The notes under the pieces were generated by a model. That model saw nothing but the letters and a program-made list of their open reading frames with translations. It was not told the DNA's origin and made no database searches. Both the position numbers and the translations under genes were made by a program. This document shows, piece by piece, positions 17,267-25,966 of a DNA stretch of 64,000 nt (positions are counted from its first letter, which is position 1; each line of letters begins with the position of its first letter). This DNA comes from Parapedobacter soli (lineage in GTDB: Bacteria; Bacteroidota; Bacteroidia; Sphingobacteriales; Sphingobacteriaceae), in contig NZ_JAMXAY010000017.1 of the NCBI RefSeq assembly GCF_025460835.1, positions 14,792-78,791 of the forward strand. The letters are read 5' to 3'.

Positions 17267-20200
17267 TTAGAAGTTCAACTGAACACCAAAGGAAACGCTC
17301 TTGAATGCCGGCACACCTACACCCGTGCGGCCCAAGTTGTAGTTACTTAAATTCCACATCGAATACCCGCTGATGGCTTCCGGATCAATGGGCAACCCGT
17401 TGAGGTTATCCCAAGTCATGATATTCTCAAGCGAAGCGTATACACGCAAGGTGTTAACGCCTATCTGGTTGAGTAATGACGCGGGCAGGGAATAGCCCAA
17501 CATGACGTTCTTGATGCGGAGGTACGACATATCCAACAGGTACTTCGACTGCACTTGCATGTTATTACCTGAATTACCGCCACCCATGTCGTAGGCTGCC
17601 GGATAGAATGCGTCGGTATTATCTTCGGTCCAATAGTCGTCTGCTATCGCTGCTGGCATGGCACCGTCTGAGGTATTGAACCCGGGGATAGCCAGGTTAC
17701 CACCACCCCACATCTGACGACTTCCCACACCCTGGAAGAAGATGGCAAAATCGAAGCCCTTGAAATCAGCACCAAAACGGAGTCCGTATTCATAACGGGG
17801 GGTTTCGTTACCGATAACCTCCAAGTCGCCATGGTCATCGAGCAGTGAGCTGCCATTGTCCAGTTCCCCATCGCCGTTAAGGTCAACAAACTTAACATCA
17901 CCCGGCCCAAAGAAGAAATTGGCACTGTTTTGCAGGTAGGCTTGGTAAACCGGCTTTTCCCCGTTGGGACCAGGTTTCAATTTATATGCCTTGCGGCCAG
18001 CATATTTGGCGCTCTCCGCATCCGTAAGGGTGATTTGTATGGGATCGCCGTTATCATCCAATTCGAAATCATCTTTTTGGTAGAGCCGATCCGTGCGGTA
18101 ACCCCAAATTTCGCCGAACGTTTTACCTACGTAGTAGCTATTTACCCCTTGCGTGGTTCCATAAGCTGTGATTGTGGATACAGCGTCCGAAATATTACCA
18201 CGGAAACTGATGCCTAAGCCGTTGTCAAATCGGTGGTTGAAGTCAACAGCGAGCTCCCAGCCCTCGGTACTTAACGAACCATAGTTGCTCCGTGGTGCGC
18301 CCGTACCGAAGGTAAGGGGCACTCCTTCTGCCGGCACAATCATGTTTTCCGTATCACGGCGATACCAATCAAATATGAAACCGAGCCGGTTATTTAAAAA
18401 ACGGGCATCCACACCGAAATCGAGTGTAGTGATATCCTGCCAGGTAATCGCTGCCGATACGGCAGTGGGTGTACCCACATAGTTTACGCGCGTACCGCTG
18501 CCTCCGATCCATGTCGACTGACCCGTAGACATGGTCGGAATATACAGACTGTTAGGTACCGTTTGGTCACCAATCGAACCCCATGAGCCCCTGAACTTCA
18601 CTAAATCGAGCCACGAGCGCGTACTTTCCATAAACGCTTCCTCGCTCAGCACCCAGCCCGCGGAGAACGATGGAAACCACCGCCATTTCAGATCGGTGGG
18701 GAATTTGGACGAGCCGTCATACCGGAGGTTACCTTCAAAGAGGTATTTGTTTTGGTATGCATAGTTCACACGGCCGAAGTAACCCAGCTGGGACTCCCAG
18801 TAGGTGCCACCACCACCTGTCCACGTACCGATACCGTAACCGAACTGCGGGTTCACGATGTCGGTGAGGTTGGTGACTTGTGTATAGTGGTTAGACCAAT
18901 CGTCTGTCACGCGGTTCAACCCCAGCATGAACTTGAAATGGTGGTCGTCTTCCAGATCCAAGTTATACGTGGTAAAGGCGTTAACGGTATGCTTATATGA
19001 ATTTTGCGATAGTTTATAGATGTGATCGGGGTTGGATCCCGGCGCCGTATATGTATGTGAGAGCAAGTCGTATGCCGGCATGGCGCCATTACCCGGGCCG
19101 GATACCACCTGCCCGGCGTCATTGACGTAGATTGGATTTCCCGCCTCATCGAGGCGTGCGATCGGAGCGATCCATGAGTCGCGGGCGGTATATTTCGTGC
19201 CGGGCCGATCCCATATATGCTCCTCATTAGCATAGGTGTAGTCGGCATCGACCGTCCAGTTGTCCGTCAGCTTCAGGGTGCCTCCCAGGTTCAGGTTCGT
19301 GTATTTATACAGTAAACTGGCCGTGCTGGCCGCTGCCACCTCACTGGCCGGACTCCGTATAGGGTCGCCATTCTCATCGTTACCCAATGGGTAAAGCGGG
19401 CTCCAACGGAATAGGTACAACCACGGATCTGCCGTCGTAGAGTTGGTAACATAAGGGTATTGCTTGTTCCGCTCGGAATAGAGCGCGCCGGCCCTTGCTG
19501 TGAAATACTTATTGATCTCACTGGTTACTTTCACGGACGCATTATAGCGTGTAAACTGGTCTTTTTTTGCCTGTTTCATCATCCCATTTTGGTCGAGCAT
19601 TGCCAAACCGATATTATAAGATGTTTTGCCACTGGCACCGCCTAGCGACAAATTGTGCTGTTGGGTAGGTGCCCATTCGCGGACCATGATTTCATAGGGA
19701 TCATATACACGCACACCATATTTATACGGTCCGGCGGGATCGAAGTACCAATCGCGGCCATACACCGTGGGATCATTAGCCCCGATGGTGCCACCATATT
19801 TTTCCTGCCACTCGACCGCACGTTCATAGCTTTCGCGGTTGATCTTATAGAATGCGCCTGTTACCGATCCGTCTATACGCTCCAAGGCATCCAGGGAATA
19901 TTTCAGGCCGTTCACACCTGCCATCTCTAAATCCTTCCATGGGTTCTGGAACGAAAAGTTGTTTGAGTAGTTGACCTGCGGTTTCTCGGTACCGGTGCCC
20001 GTTTTCGTAGTGATCAAAATGACCCCGAAGGCCGCCTTCGAGCCGTAGATCGATGCCGCAGCAGCATCTTTCAGCACTGTAATCGACTCGACATCTTGCG
20101 GGTTGACCAATTGGATACTGGGAATCTCGACGTTGTCAAGGAGGATCAGGGGAGAAGATCCACCATAGATAGAGCCAATGGCACCTCTAATCTTAATCAA

Positions 20201-20752
20201 GGGGTCGGAACCAACCTCCCCGCTGGGAATACTGACACTCAGCCCGGGTGCAGCACCTTGGATGGCGCGACCGACATCGGCAATCGGCCTTGACTCCAAG
20301 GCTTCTTTAGTGCTGATGGTCGAAACCGCCCCGGTGAGGTTGCCGCGCCGTTGCGTACCGTAACCCACCACGACTACCTCGTCGATACTGCGATCGGCAG
20401 GTTGTAGCGTCACCGCCATGGTTGTGGAAGTCACTTCCAGATCTTGTGTCGTAAAGCCAATCATTGAAAAGCGCAGTGTGCTGCCCATCGTGGCGAAAAT
20501 CGAAAAGTTACCGTTTTCATCGGTACTTGTAGCGCCTTGGCCACCGACTACCGCAATACTGACCCCTGGCAACGGCCCCTCCGGCCCCGTTACCGTTCCC
20601 CTAACCGTCTGCTGTGCCGCATCCGATAGGCTTACTCGTATTGCGCCCGTTGCTCCTGAACGGTCGAGCATCGCTTTCGCCCCGGTTGAACCGAGGGCCC
20701 AAAGCATCATGCTCAGCGCAATCATCATCGAGAATCGTACTAGTTTTCTCAT
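17267..20752 (-). CDS. SusC/RagA family TonB-linked outer-membrane transporter (MurNAc locus)
   Basis: 1161 residues. After a signal peptide, residues 50-115 form a carboxypeptidase-regulatory-like domain (VRGTVTGPEGPLPGVSIAVV). DEVVVVGYGTQRRGNLTGAV near residue 125 is the SusC signature just before the plug, which runs to about residue 255 (VLKDAAAASIYGSKAAFGVI). The remaining part is the 22-strand barrel, ending in a Phe (VQLNF) as needed for outer-membrane assembly. No STN domain is present, so it should not signal through a FecR anti-sigma factor. It lies 48 bases after namZ and 11 before susD. Confidence 0.95.
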   Translation of the reverse strand: MRKLVRFSMMIALSMMLWALGSTGAKAMLDRSGATGAIRVSLSDAAQQTVRGTVTGPEGPLPGVSIAVVGGQGATSTDENGNFSIFATMGSTLRFSMIGFTTQDLEVTSTTMAVTLQPADRSIDEVVVVGYGTQRRGNLTGAVSTISTKEALESRPIADVGRAIQGAAPGLSVSIPSGEVGSDPLIKIRGAIGSIYGGSSPLILLDNVEIPSIQLVNPQDVESITVLKDAAAASIYGSKAAFGVILITTKTGTGTEKPQVNYSNNFSFQNPWKDLEMAGVNGLKYSLDALERIDGSVTGAFYKINRESYERAVEWQEKYGGTIGANDPTVYGRDWYFDPAGPYKYGVRVYDPYEIMVREWAPTQQHNLSLGGASGKTSYNIGLAMLDQNGMMKQAKKDQFTRYNASVKVTSEINKYFTARAGALYSERNKQYPYVTNSTTADPWLYLFRWSPLYPLGNDENGDPIRSPASEVAAASTASLLYKYTNLNLGGTLKLTDNWTVDADYTYANEEHIWDRPGTKYTARDSWIAPIARLDEAGNPIYVNDAGQVVSGPGNGAMPAYDLLSHTYTAPGSNPDHIYKLSQNSYKHTVNAFTTYNLDLEDDHHFKFMLGLNRVTDDWSNHYTQVTNLTDIVNPQFGYGIGTWTGGGGTYWESQLGYFGRVNYAYQNKYLFEGNLRYDGSSKFPTDLKWRWFPSFSAGWVLSEEAFMESTRSWLDLVKFRGSWGSIGDQTVPNSLYIPTMSTGQSTWIGGSGTRVNYVGTPTAVSAAITWQDITTLDFGVDARFLNNRLGFIFDWYRRDTENMIVPAEGVPLTFGTGAPRSNYGSLSTEGWELAVDFNHRFDNGLGISFRGNISDAVSTITAYGTTQGVNSYYVGKTFGEIWGYRTDRLYQKDDFELDDNGDPIQITLTDAESAKYAGRKAYKLKPGPNGEKPVYQAYLQNSANFFFGPGDVKFVDLNGDGELDNGSSLLDDHGDLEVIGNETPRYEYGLRFGADFKGFDFAIFFQGVGSRQMWGGGNLAIPGFNTSDGAMPAAIADDYWTEDNTDAFYPAAYDMGGGNSGNNMQVQSKYLLDMSYLRIKNVMLGYSLPASLLNQIGVNTLRVYASLENIMTWDNLNGLPIDPEAISGYSMWNLSNYNLGRTGVGVPAFKSVSFGVQLNF

Positions 20753-20800
20753 TTTCTTAAGCGTTTAGTTAGTTAATGCATAAAATTAGGTGTGAAAAAA

Positions 20801-22048
20801 TTATTCAAAATCCGGGTATAACAAGTATTTCTTACGCATGGTCTTATAGGCAGCCAAGTCGTCTGCCCAGGACTCCCTGATTTCCGACTCGGTTTGCCCC
20901 GCGGTGATCTGTTTGCGGAGCTCATCGGTACCAGCCAGCTTGTCGAAAAATTCGGGACGCGAGAAAAACGTATCTTTAAATGGCGCTTTCTGATAAAAGT
21001 CGATAAGGTATTTCAGTGTAAAGGTCTGCTCTTGGGCTGGTAGGTCGCGCAGGTCCAACCCATAGCACAGGTTCCCCTGCTGCTCCACATGTGCAGCCAT
21101 ACCGGGGCGCGTACCGGGGGTAAACGTGAAGTCACCGAACACCGGGTCGGGATATCCCAACACCTGGAACGGCCAATCCGTACCGCGACCCACACTGATA
21201 TCGGTGCCCTCAAACAGGCACAGCGACATATACAACCTTACGGACAACGCGTTCGGTAAACTGGGCGAAGGGATAACAGGAAGTTCGTAAGGCGTGCTGT
21301 GGTCGTAGTTTTCTACCGTAATCACTTCCAGATCACACTGGGTACCATTATCCAACCAGCCTTCACCATTAATCATCTTTGCCAACTCGCCCACGGTAAG
21401 GCCATGTATCATCGCAATCTTATGGTAGCTTACATTCGATTTGAACTTGTCATCTTTACGTACCGGCCCGTCCACCTGGTCGCCGTTGGGATTTGGGCGG
21501 TCCAATACAATTACCTTCTTCCCATGGTTCGCGCACAACTGCATCACGCGGTGCATTGAGGTGATGTATGTATAAAACCGGGCTCCTACGTCTTGGAGGT
21601 CAAACAGCATCACGTCGACAGAGGCAACGATCGAATCGGCCTTTTCGTTTTTGCCATAGAGAGAGTACAGCGGCAAACCCGTCTGCTCATCGACATCATT
21701 GGATACTTTTTCCCCCCGCTCGATATCGCCGCGGAAACCGTGCTCGGGAGCAAATGCAAATTTGAGGTCCACGTCGTTTTCAAGCAGCACATCCACCAGG
21801 TGGCGGTCGCCCACCACCGAAGTCTGGTTGCCCATCAGCCCCACTTTCTTGCCTGCGAGCAGCGGCAAATAACGATCGAGCTGCTCGGCACCCGTTTGGA
21901 TGGCAGCAGATAGGGTGGTATCAGCAGTCGTACCATCGGCTTGCTGTGCGTTGCTGCCGCACGACAGCACAGATACCAGCGGAAGGACCGCCAATGCAAA
22001 AAATACCCTCCGTATTACGTTGTTTCTATTTTGTAAAAAAAAGCCCAT
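20801..22048 (-). CDS. namZ: DUF1343 exo-beta-N-acetylmuramidase (NamZ-type, GH171), lipoprotein
   Basis: 415 residues from the ATG at 22048; this start places VLPLVSVLSC at the end of a normal signal, giving lipid attachment at Cys30. A frame open to 22096 adds 16 unlikely residues and overlaps the putative promoter. The conserved core is all present: GLMGNQTSVV, FAPEHGFRGDIERGEKV (Glu102 in the family's EHGFRG motif), DVMLFDLQDVGARFYTYI, VLDRPNPN, GRGTDWPFQVLGYP. NamZ releases MurNAc from the non-reducing end of murein-derived glycans. First gene of the NamZ-SusCD-GH9-MurQ-symporter run. Confidence 0.88.
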   Translation of the reverse strand: MGFFLQNRNNVIRRVFFALAVLPLVSVLSCGSNAQQADGTTADTTLSAAIQTGAEQLDRYLPLLAGKKVGLMGNQTSVVGDRHLVDVLLENDVDLKFAFAPEHGFRGDIERGEKVSNDVDEQTGLPLYSLYGKNEKADSIVASVDVMLFDLQDVGARFYTYITSMHRVMQLCANHGKKVIVLDRPNPNGDQVDGPVRKDDKFKSNVSYHKIAMIHGLTVGELAKMINGEGWLDNGTQCDLEVITVENYDHSTPYELPVIPSPSLPNALSVRLYMSLCLFEGTDISVGRGTDWPFQVLGYPDPVFGDFTFTPGTRPGMAAHVEQQGNLCYGLDLRDLPAQEQTFTLKYLIDFYQKAPFKDTFFSRPEFFDKLAGTDELRKQITAGQTESEIRESWADDLAAYKTMRKKYLLYPDFE

Positions 22049-22083
22049 GCAACATTTATAAGGTCTACATTCAATTGGACATA

Positions 22084-22132
22084 CAATGATAGTCAATATT
22101 TTTTAAAAACATGCATGTTTATGCATGTTTTT
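22084..22132 (-). promoter_or_regulatory. Putative namZ promoter overlapped by a 28-bp palindrome
   Basis: On the minus strand TATCATTG (22091-22084) is one mismatch from TAnnTTTG and sits 36 bases before the namZ ATG. Immediately upstream, AAAAACATGCAT (22105-22116) and ATGCATGTTTTT (22121-22132) form a perfect 12-bp inverted repeat with a GTTT centre, covering where the -33 element would be. This is a typical repressor position. TTTATGCATGTT recurs exactly at 22255-22266, and ATGCATAAA occurs at 20776-20784, ahead of susC. Confidence 0.45.
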
Positions 22133-22276
22133 TTAAAAAAAGCAAAAAAACACAAACTAAAAAGAACACCCACGCAGCTCATTAAACCTTCAATATATTG
22201 TTTATCAACATATTAAACAAAAAGGAGATTATCGGTTAAATGCTTGATTGCGATTTTATGCATGTTAAGGCGTGCT
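22133..22276. other. AT-rich intergenic DNA upstream of namZ
   Basis: No gene is seen here. The stretch is A-rich and contains the second exact copy of TTTATGCATGTT (22255-22266). With the flanking terminator and operator candidates it forms the 412-base gap between the two murein transcription units. Confidence 0.5.
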
Positions 22277-22311
22277 AAAAAAAGCCTGCATCCACATCGC
22301 GGACACAGGCT
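22277..22311 (-). terminator. Rho-independent terminator after the GHL10 gene
   Basis: On the minus strand AGCCTG (22311-22306) pairs with CAGGCT (22288-22283), with an inner TCC/GGA pairing, followed by a run of seven T (22283-22277). It separates the amidase-GHL10 unit from namZ. Confidence 0.7.
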
Positions 22312-22423
22312 CGTGCTTAATCTAATAGGCTCTTCTCACTATGGTGTATCCCACCAAACAGGTGTATCCAGCGACTCCTGGGTGGGGATACTGATTGAAT
22401 TATTTACTTGCCTCATAACCATT

Positions 22424-22472
22424 GTCTAATGTCTATTGTCTAATGTCTATTGTCTATCGTCTATTGTCTATC
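22424..22472. repeat. Tandem heptanucleotide repeat, seven units of GTCTAnn
   Basis: Seven consecutive 7-bp units read GTCTAAT, GTCTATT, GTCTAAT, GTCTATT, GTCTATC, GTCTATT, GTCTATC. The right end runs 12 bases into the GHL10 gene and supplies its last three codons and stop (DRQ-stop). Each unit carries TAG on the minus strand, so any change in copy number still gives an early stop. Confidence 0.9.
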
Positions 22473-23981
22473 ACCAAAACCACTCTCATTACCCAGCCGG
22501 TCTACCGCCGTCACCTTAACATCCGCCAATGCCGTCTCGCCGTCGGCTGCATAGGTGGCTAGCTTCAATGTCTGGGTATCATGCGGCAAGATGGTGTAAT
22601 CCCAATTCTCATCATAGCGGTAGTACACCACCCACTTGAATACGTCGTCGGGGTCGGCGTGCGACCAGCTTACTTCCACTTCACTTCCGTGTTTTTCGTG
22701 GGTAACCACCGGTGCATCAGGGGCCTCATTGCCCAACCACGGACTGGCGGGTACCAGTGCCTCCTTTTTATAGGGGCCGTCCAGCAGGCCTTGTGCCAAA
22801 AGCGGGTTCCGCGTGAGCGACGAGATACTCCAATGCACGGCACCTTTGCTTGCCGGCACGATACCGCGCGTGATCATGATCTGGTTGGTCACCTCTTTCA
22901 GGTTGGCCTCATCGCCACCCCGCCCTACATTCATACCGGGCCAAAGGTGGCGGCCCACTGTATTTTCCTGTTGCCACCAGCCCAGCAGCACGGGGAAGCT
23001 TTGGGGGATCTGCGATATCGGCCAATACAGCTGCGGTGTGAAGTAATCTATCCATCCCTTGTTCAACCACAGCTTGGCATCGGCGTACAGCTTGTCGTAC
23101 TGGTCCATCCCTGCGATGCCTGCTGGATAGCCGGGGCGCCAGATGCCAAAGGGGCTCAATCCGAACTTCACGTGTTTTTTAGTTGCCTTGATTTCCCGGT
23201 ATACGCGTTCAATGAATTGGTTCACCTGGCTCCGCCGCCAATCACCACGCGACAGCCTGCCGCCGTCCTGCTGATAGGCTTCCCACGAATCGTCATCGGG
23301 AAAATCCGCACCACCGTTGTATGAGTCGTACGGATAGAAGTAGTCATCGAAATGCACCCCATCGATATCATAACGCTTCACGATGTCCATCACCACCGCT
23401 GCCGCATGATCCTGCGTGGTCCTTTTAGCCGGGTCGAACCACCAATAGCCCTCCTTTAGCTTCACGACCGACTCCGGCATCCGGTTAACCATGGATGGCA
23501 GCTCCACCTCACCTGCCGCTACATGGTGGGCCCGGTACGGGTTTAGCCATACATGCAGCTCAAGGCCGCGTTTATGAGCTTCGTCTACCCAAAAGGTCAA
23601 TGGATCGTAGAAGGGATCAGGCGGCGTCCCCTGCTTGCCGGTGAGGTAATACGACCAGGGCTCGAGCGCACTATCGTAAAGTGCATCGGCCTGCGGCCGC
23701 ACTTGGAAGATAACGGCATTGAAGTGGTGGTCTTTCAGAAAGTCGAGTATGATGAGTGCTTCTGCCTGCTGGTCGGCAGTGTTCAACCCGGGTTTGCTCG
23801 GCCAGTTGATGTTGGCTACCGTCGCCACCCACGCAGCCCGGAACTCCCGCAAAGCTGGCGTTGGTGGCACCGACGACGAATCTTGCATAGCTGGCTTACC
23901 TACCGCATAAGAAGAAAAGAACCCGATACAGAGCAGCAAACACTTGGATATACTGCTTTTCAGCTTGAAACGTCGTTGCAT
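22461..23981 (-). CDS. GHL10 family glycosidase (DUF187, DigH/YngK-like)
   Basis: 506 residues with a signal peptide. Residues 45-400 form a TIM-barrel of the glycosyl-hydrolase-like GHL10 family: EFRAAWVATVANINWPSKPG, FNAVIFQVRPQADALYDS, EPWSYYLTGKQG, LELHVWLNPYRAHH, YDIDGVHFDDYFYPY and GLSPFGIWRPG. The C-terminal ~95 residues are a fibronectin-III-like domain (APDAPVVTHEKHGSEVEVSW). The E. coli member DigH cuts murein glycan strands that amidases have stripped of peptide. The gene directly upstream (28 bases) is such an amidase, which strongly suggests the same substrate. The 3' end lies in the heptanucleotide repeat. Confidence 0.85.
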   Translation of the reverse strand: MQRRFKLKSSISKCLLLCIGFFSSYAVGKPAMQDSSSVPPTPALREFRAAWVATVANINWPSKPGLNTADQQAEALIILDFLKDHHFNAVIFQVRPQADALYDSALEPWSYYLTGKQGTPPDPFYDPLTFWVDEAHKRGLELHVWLNPYRAHHVAAGEVELPSMVNRMPESVVKLKEGYWWFDPAKRTTQDHAAAVVMDIVKRYDIDGVHFDDYFYPYDSYNGGADFPDDDSWEAYQQDGGRLSRGDWRRSQVNQFIERVYREIKATKKHVKFGLSPFGIWRPGYPAGIAGMDQYDKLYADAKLWLNKGWIDYFTPQLYWPISQIPQSFPVLLGWWQQENTVGRHLWPGMNVGRGGDEANLKEVTNQIMITRGIVPASKGAVHWSISSLTRNPLLAQGLLDGPYKKEALVPASPWLGNEAPDAPVVTHEKHGSEVEVSWSHADPDDVFKWVVYYRYDENWDYTILPHDTQTLKLATYAADGETALADVKVTAVDRLGNESGFGDRQ

Positions 23982-24009
23982 TATTTGGTCATTTACGTAT
24001 ACTTATTAT

Positions 24010-25797
24010 TTATGGTATGGAATCCAAGAAACCCTTGACACCATCCACAATACGCCCCGCAACCTCATCCTGGAACGCAGGGTCCAGCAGCCGCTCTTCG
24101 TCGGCAGGATTGGAAAGGAACCCCACCTCCACCAGTACGTTGGGCAGCTCCGTCGGTGCGTTCAACGTGAAGTTGAACCCGCCCACATTGCCGAAATCGG
24201 CCAGTCCTAACTTCCGCATCTCCGCCAGGATATGCTGCGACAACGGCCGATATGCCTGGTGGCGGTAGTAAGTGGATACCCCCTGCACCATCGGATTACG
24301 GGAAGAATTGCAGTGGATACTGATCAACAGGTCGGCCTCCGACTGCCGGAACCGCTGCAACCGGTAACTGTTTGCCACCGACTGGTCGCGCGTGCGGGTC
24401 ATGATCACCATACTCCCCGCCGCTTCCAATGCAGCCTTCAGCTTCAGGGCCATCGATAGGTTGAGCTCCTTTTCCAGTACACCCGTCATACCCGACGCAC
24501 CGCGATTGCTACCACCGTGTCCGGCATCTACTGCAATAGTAAGTCCCCGCAAGTCTAGCCGGTCAGGCTGCGGCTTCACCCGGATAACCAACATATTTTT
24601 CTCATATCCAACATGATACCCCCACAACTGTTTCTCTTTTAGTTCGATAAACACGCGGAAAACATCCTTGCTTACCTGTTCATACCAAACATTGCTGATT
24701 GCCCGGAGGCCCTCCTTCTGCGTAATCCAATTGCTGTTTGATACAGCACCGTAAACATCAACAACAATACGCGTGGGGTGCTGCTGCACCACGTGGGTAT
24801 ACGGGAGCCGTTCACCCAAACCAATCCGCACGAAATCGTACGTGCTGTCAGAGGTTATCGACCAGCTGCCGGTAAGTGAGTATGGGCGGAAATGTACGCC
24901 CTCTTGTAAGCGCAGGCTGCTCACCGGAATATAAGCCTGGGCTTGACCGGAAAGCCGAACCCGGTACATATCGCCCATCTTTCCGGTTACCTCCAGCTTT
25001 ACCAAGCTATCGAGGTGGCCCATCTTAGCCCCGCCCAGGCGATCGCTACCCAACCCATAAAACAGTGGTGCATGACCGGTCGCTGTCAATCCGGTCAGCA
25101 CATGCGGTTGGTTGAGCACGGTGATCCGCTGTCGACTTTCCACCGTGACTGTTTTTTGGGTTGCTTTATCACGCAAGTAAAACGACACGGGTAAGCCGGT
25201 AAGACTATCCGATGGCTTGAGAATATATTCGCCCCGATAGATACCTGCAACACCGGCCGCAGCAGTATCGACTTCAAAAAGAGGGGTATTGTTATAAAAC
25301 GTGGCCTCCATGCCCGGTGTCGCTTTCATCTCTACTTGGAGGAGGTCGCCCGGTTGCAACCAAAGGTCGCCCGCAGGCAATATCCGGGCATATTCGATAG
25401 CAAATCCCACCGTAGGCTGTGGCGGTTCTGGCTTTTCATACACCAACACCAGCCTTTTGCGCAACGTATCTGTGCCCATCACGTGACAGACCTGCAATTC
25501 GTTTATTCCCAGCTGCAGATGTAACGGAGCCGCAAAGACACCGGTACTGTATACCGGGACGTCCACGCCGTTGACAGACAATGTCCCTGCAGGGTCCGCG
25601 ATTCCCCGGAAATACACGGGCGTATCGATGATGACCGTGCTGTCTTTTAGCGGGGATTTGATGGTTAACCTAGCACGTTGCTGCCCCATAGCTGTTTCCG
25701 AGCATACACCGACAATTCCGATAATGCTTAAGCAAAGTATCGCAACACAGCGTCGCCACTTATCGTTAGTCCGTAGATGATCAATCGTTCGATTCAT
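24010..25797 (-). CDS. N-acetylmuramoyl-L-alanine amidase (Amidase_3)
   Basis: 595 residues, with a signal peptide ending near AMGQQ. Residues 45-300 are Ig-like and SH3-like segments. An AMIN-like stretch lies near 310-410 (HPTRIVVDVYGAVSNSNW). The zinc amidase is at 421-595: DAGHGGSNRG (His427), EKELNL (Glu444), LLISIHCNSS (His495) and VLVEVGFLSNP (catalytic Glu557). It splits the lactyl-amide bond between MurNAc and the stem peptide in the periplasm, leaving bare glycan. It is the first gene of the unit with the GHL10 glycosidase and is divergent from murF. The long N-terminus, absent from short AmiC-type enzymes, is probably for wall binding. Confidence 0.92.
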   Translation of the reverse strand: MNRTIDHLRTNDKWRRCVAILCLSIIGIVGVCSETAMGQQRARLTIKSPLKDSTVIIDTPVYFRGIADPAGTLSVNGVDVPVYSTGVFAAPLHLQLGINELQVCHVMGTDTLRKRLVLVYEKPEPPQPTVGFAIEYARILPAGDLWLQPGDLLQVEMKATPGMEATFYNNTPLFEVDTAAAGVAGIYRGEYILKPSDSLTGLPVSFYLRDKATQKTVTVESRQRITVLNQPHVLTGLTATGHAPLFYGLGSDRLGGAKMGHLDSLVKLEVTGKMGDMYRVRLSGQAQAYIPVSSLRLQEGVHFRPYSLTGSWSITSDSTYDFVRIGLGERLPYTHVVQQHPTRIVVDVYGAVSNSNWITQKEGLRAISNVWYEQVSKDVFRVFIELKEKQLWGYHVGYEKNMLVIRVKPQPDRLDLRGLTIAVDAGHGGSNRGASGMTGVLEKELNLSMALKLKAALEAAGSMVIMTRTRDQSVANSYRLQRFRQSEADLLISIHCNSSRNPMVQGVSTYYRHQAYRPLSQHILAEMRKLGLADFGNVGGFNFTLNAPTELPNVLVEVGFLSNPADEERLLDPAFQDEVAGRIVDGVKGFLDSIP

Positions 25798-25966
25798 ACG
25801 AGTAGCCTTTTCCTTTCCGTTTTAACCGGTTTATCTTTTGGCAGAGCAAGGATAAATAAAAATAGTGGAAAAGATTGCATGTTCTTGCGCTTTTATTTGA
25901 ATATGTTGCAATAAAGCGTATTTCTTTGATGCGGGCTAACCCGAACTTTTTCCCTAAACTTGCATT

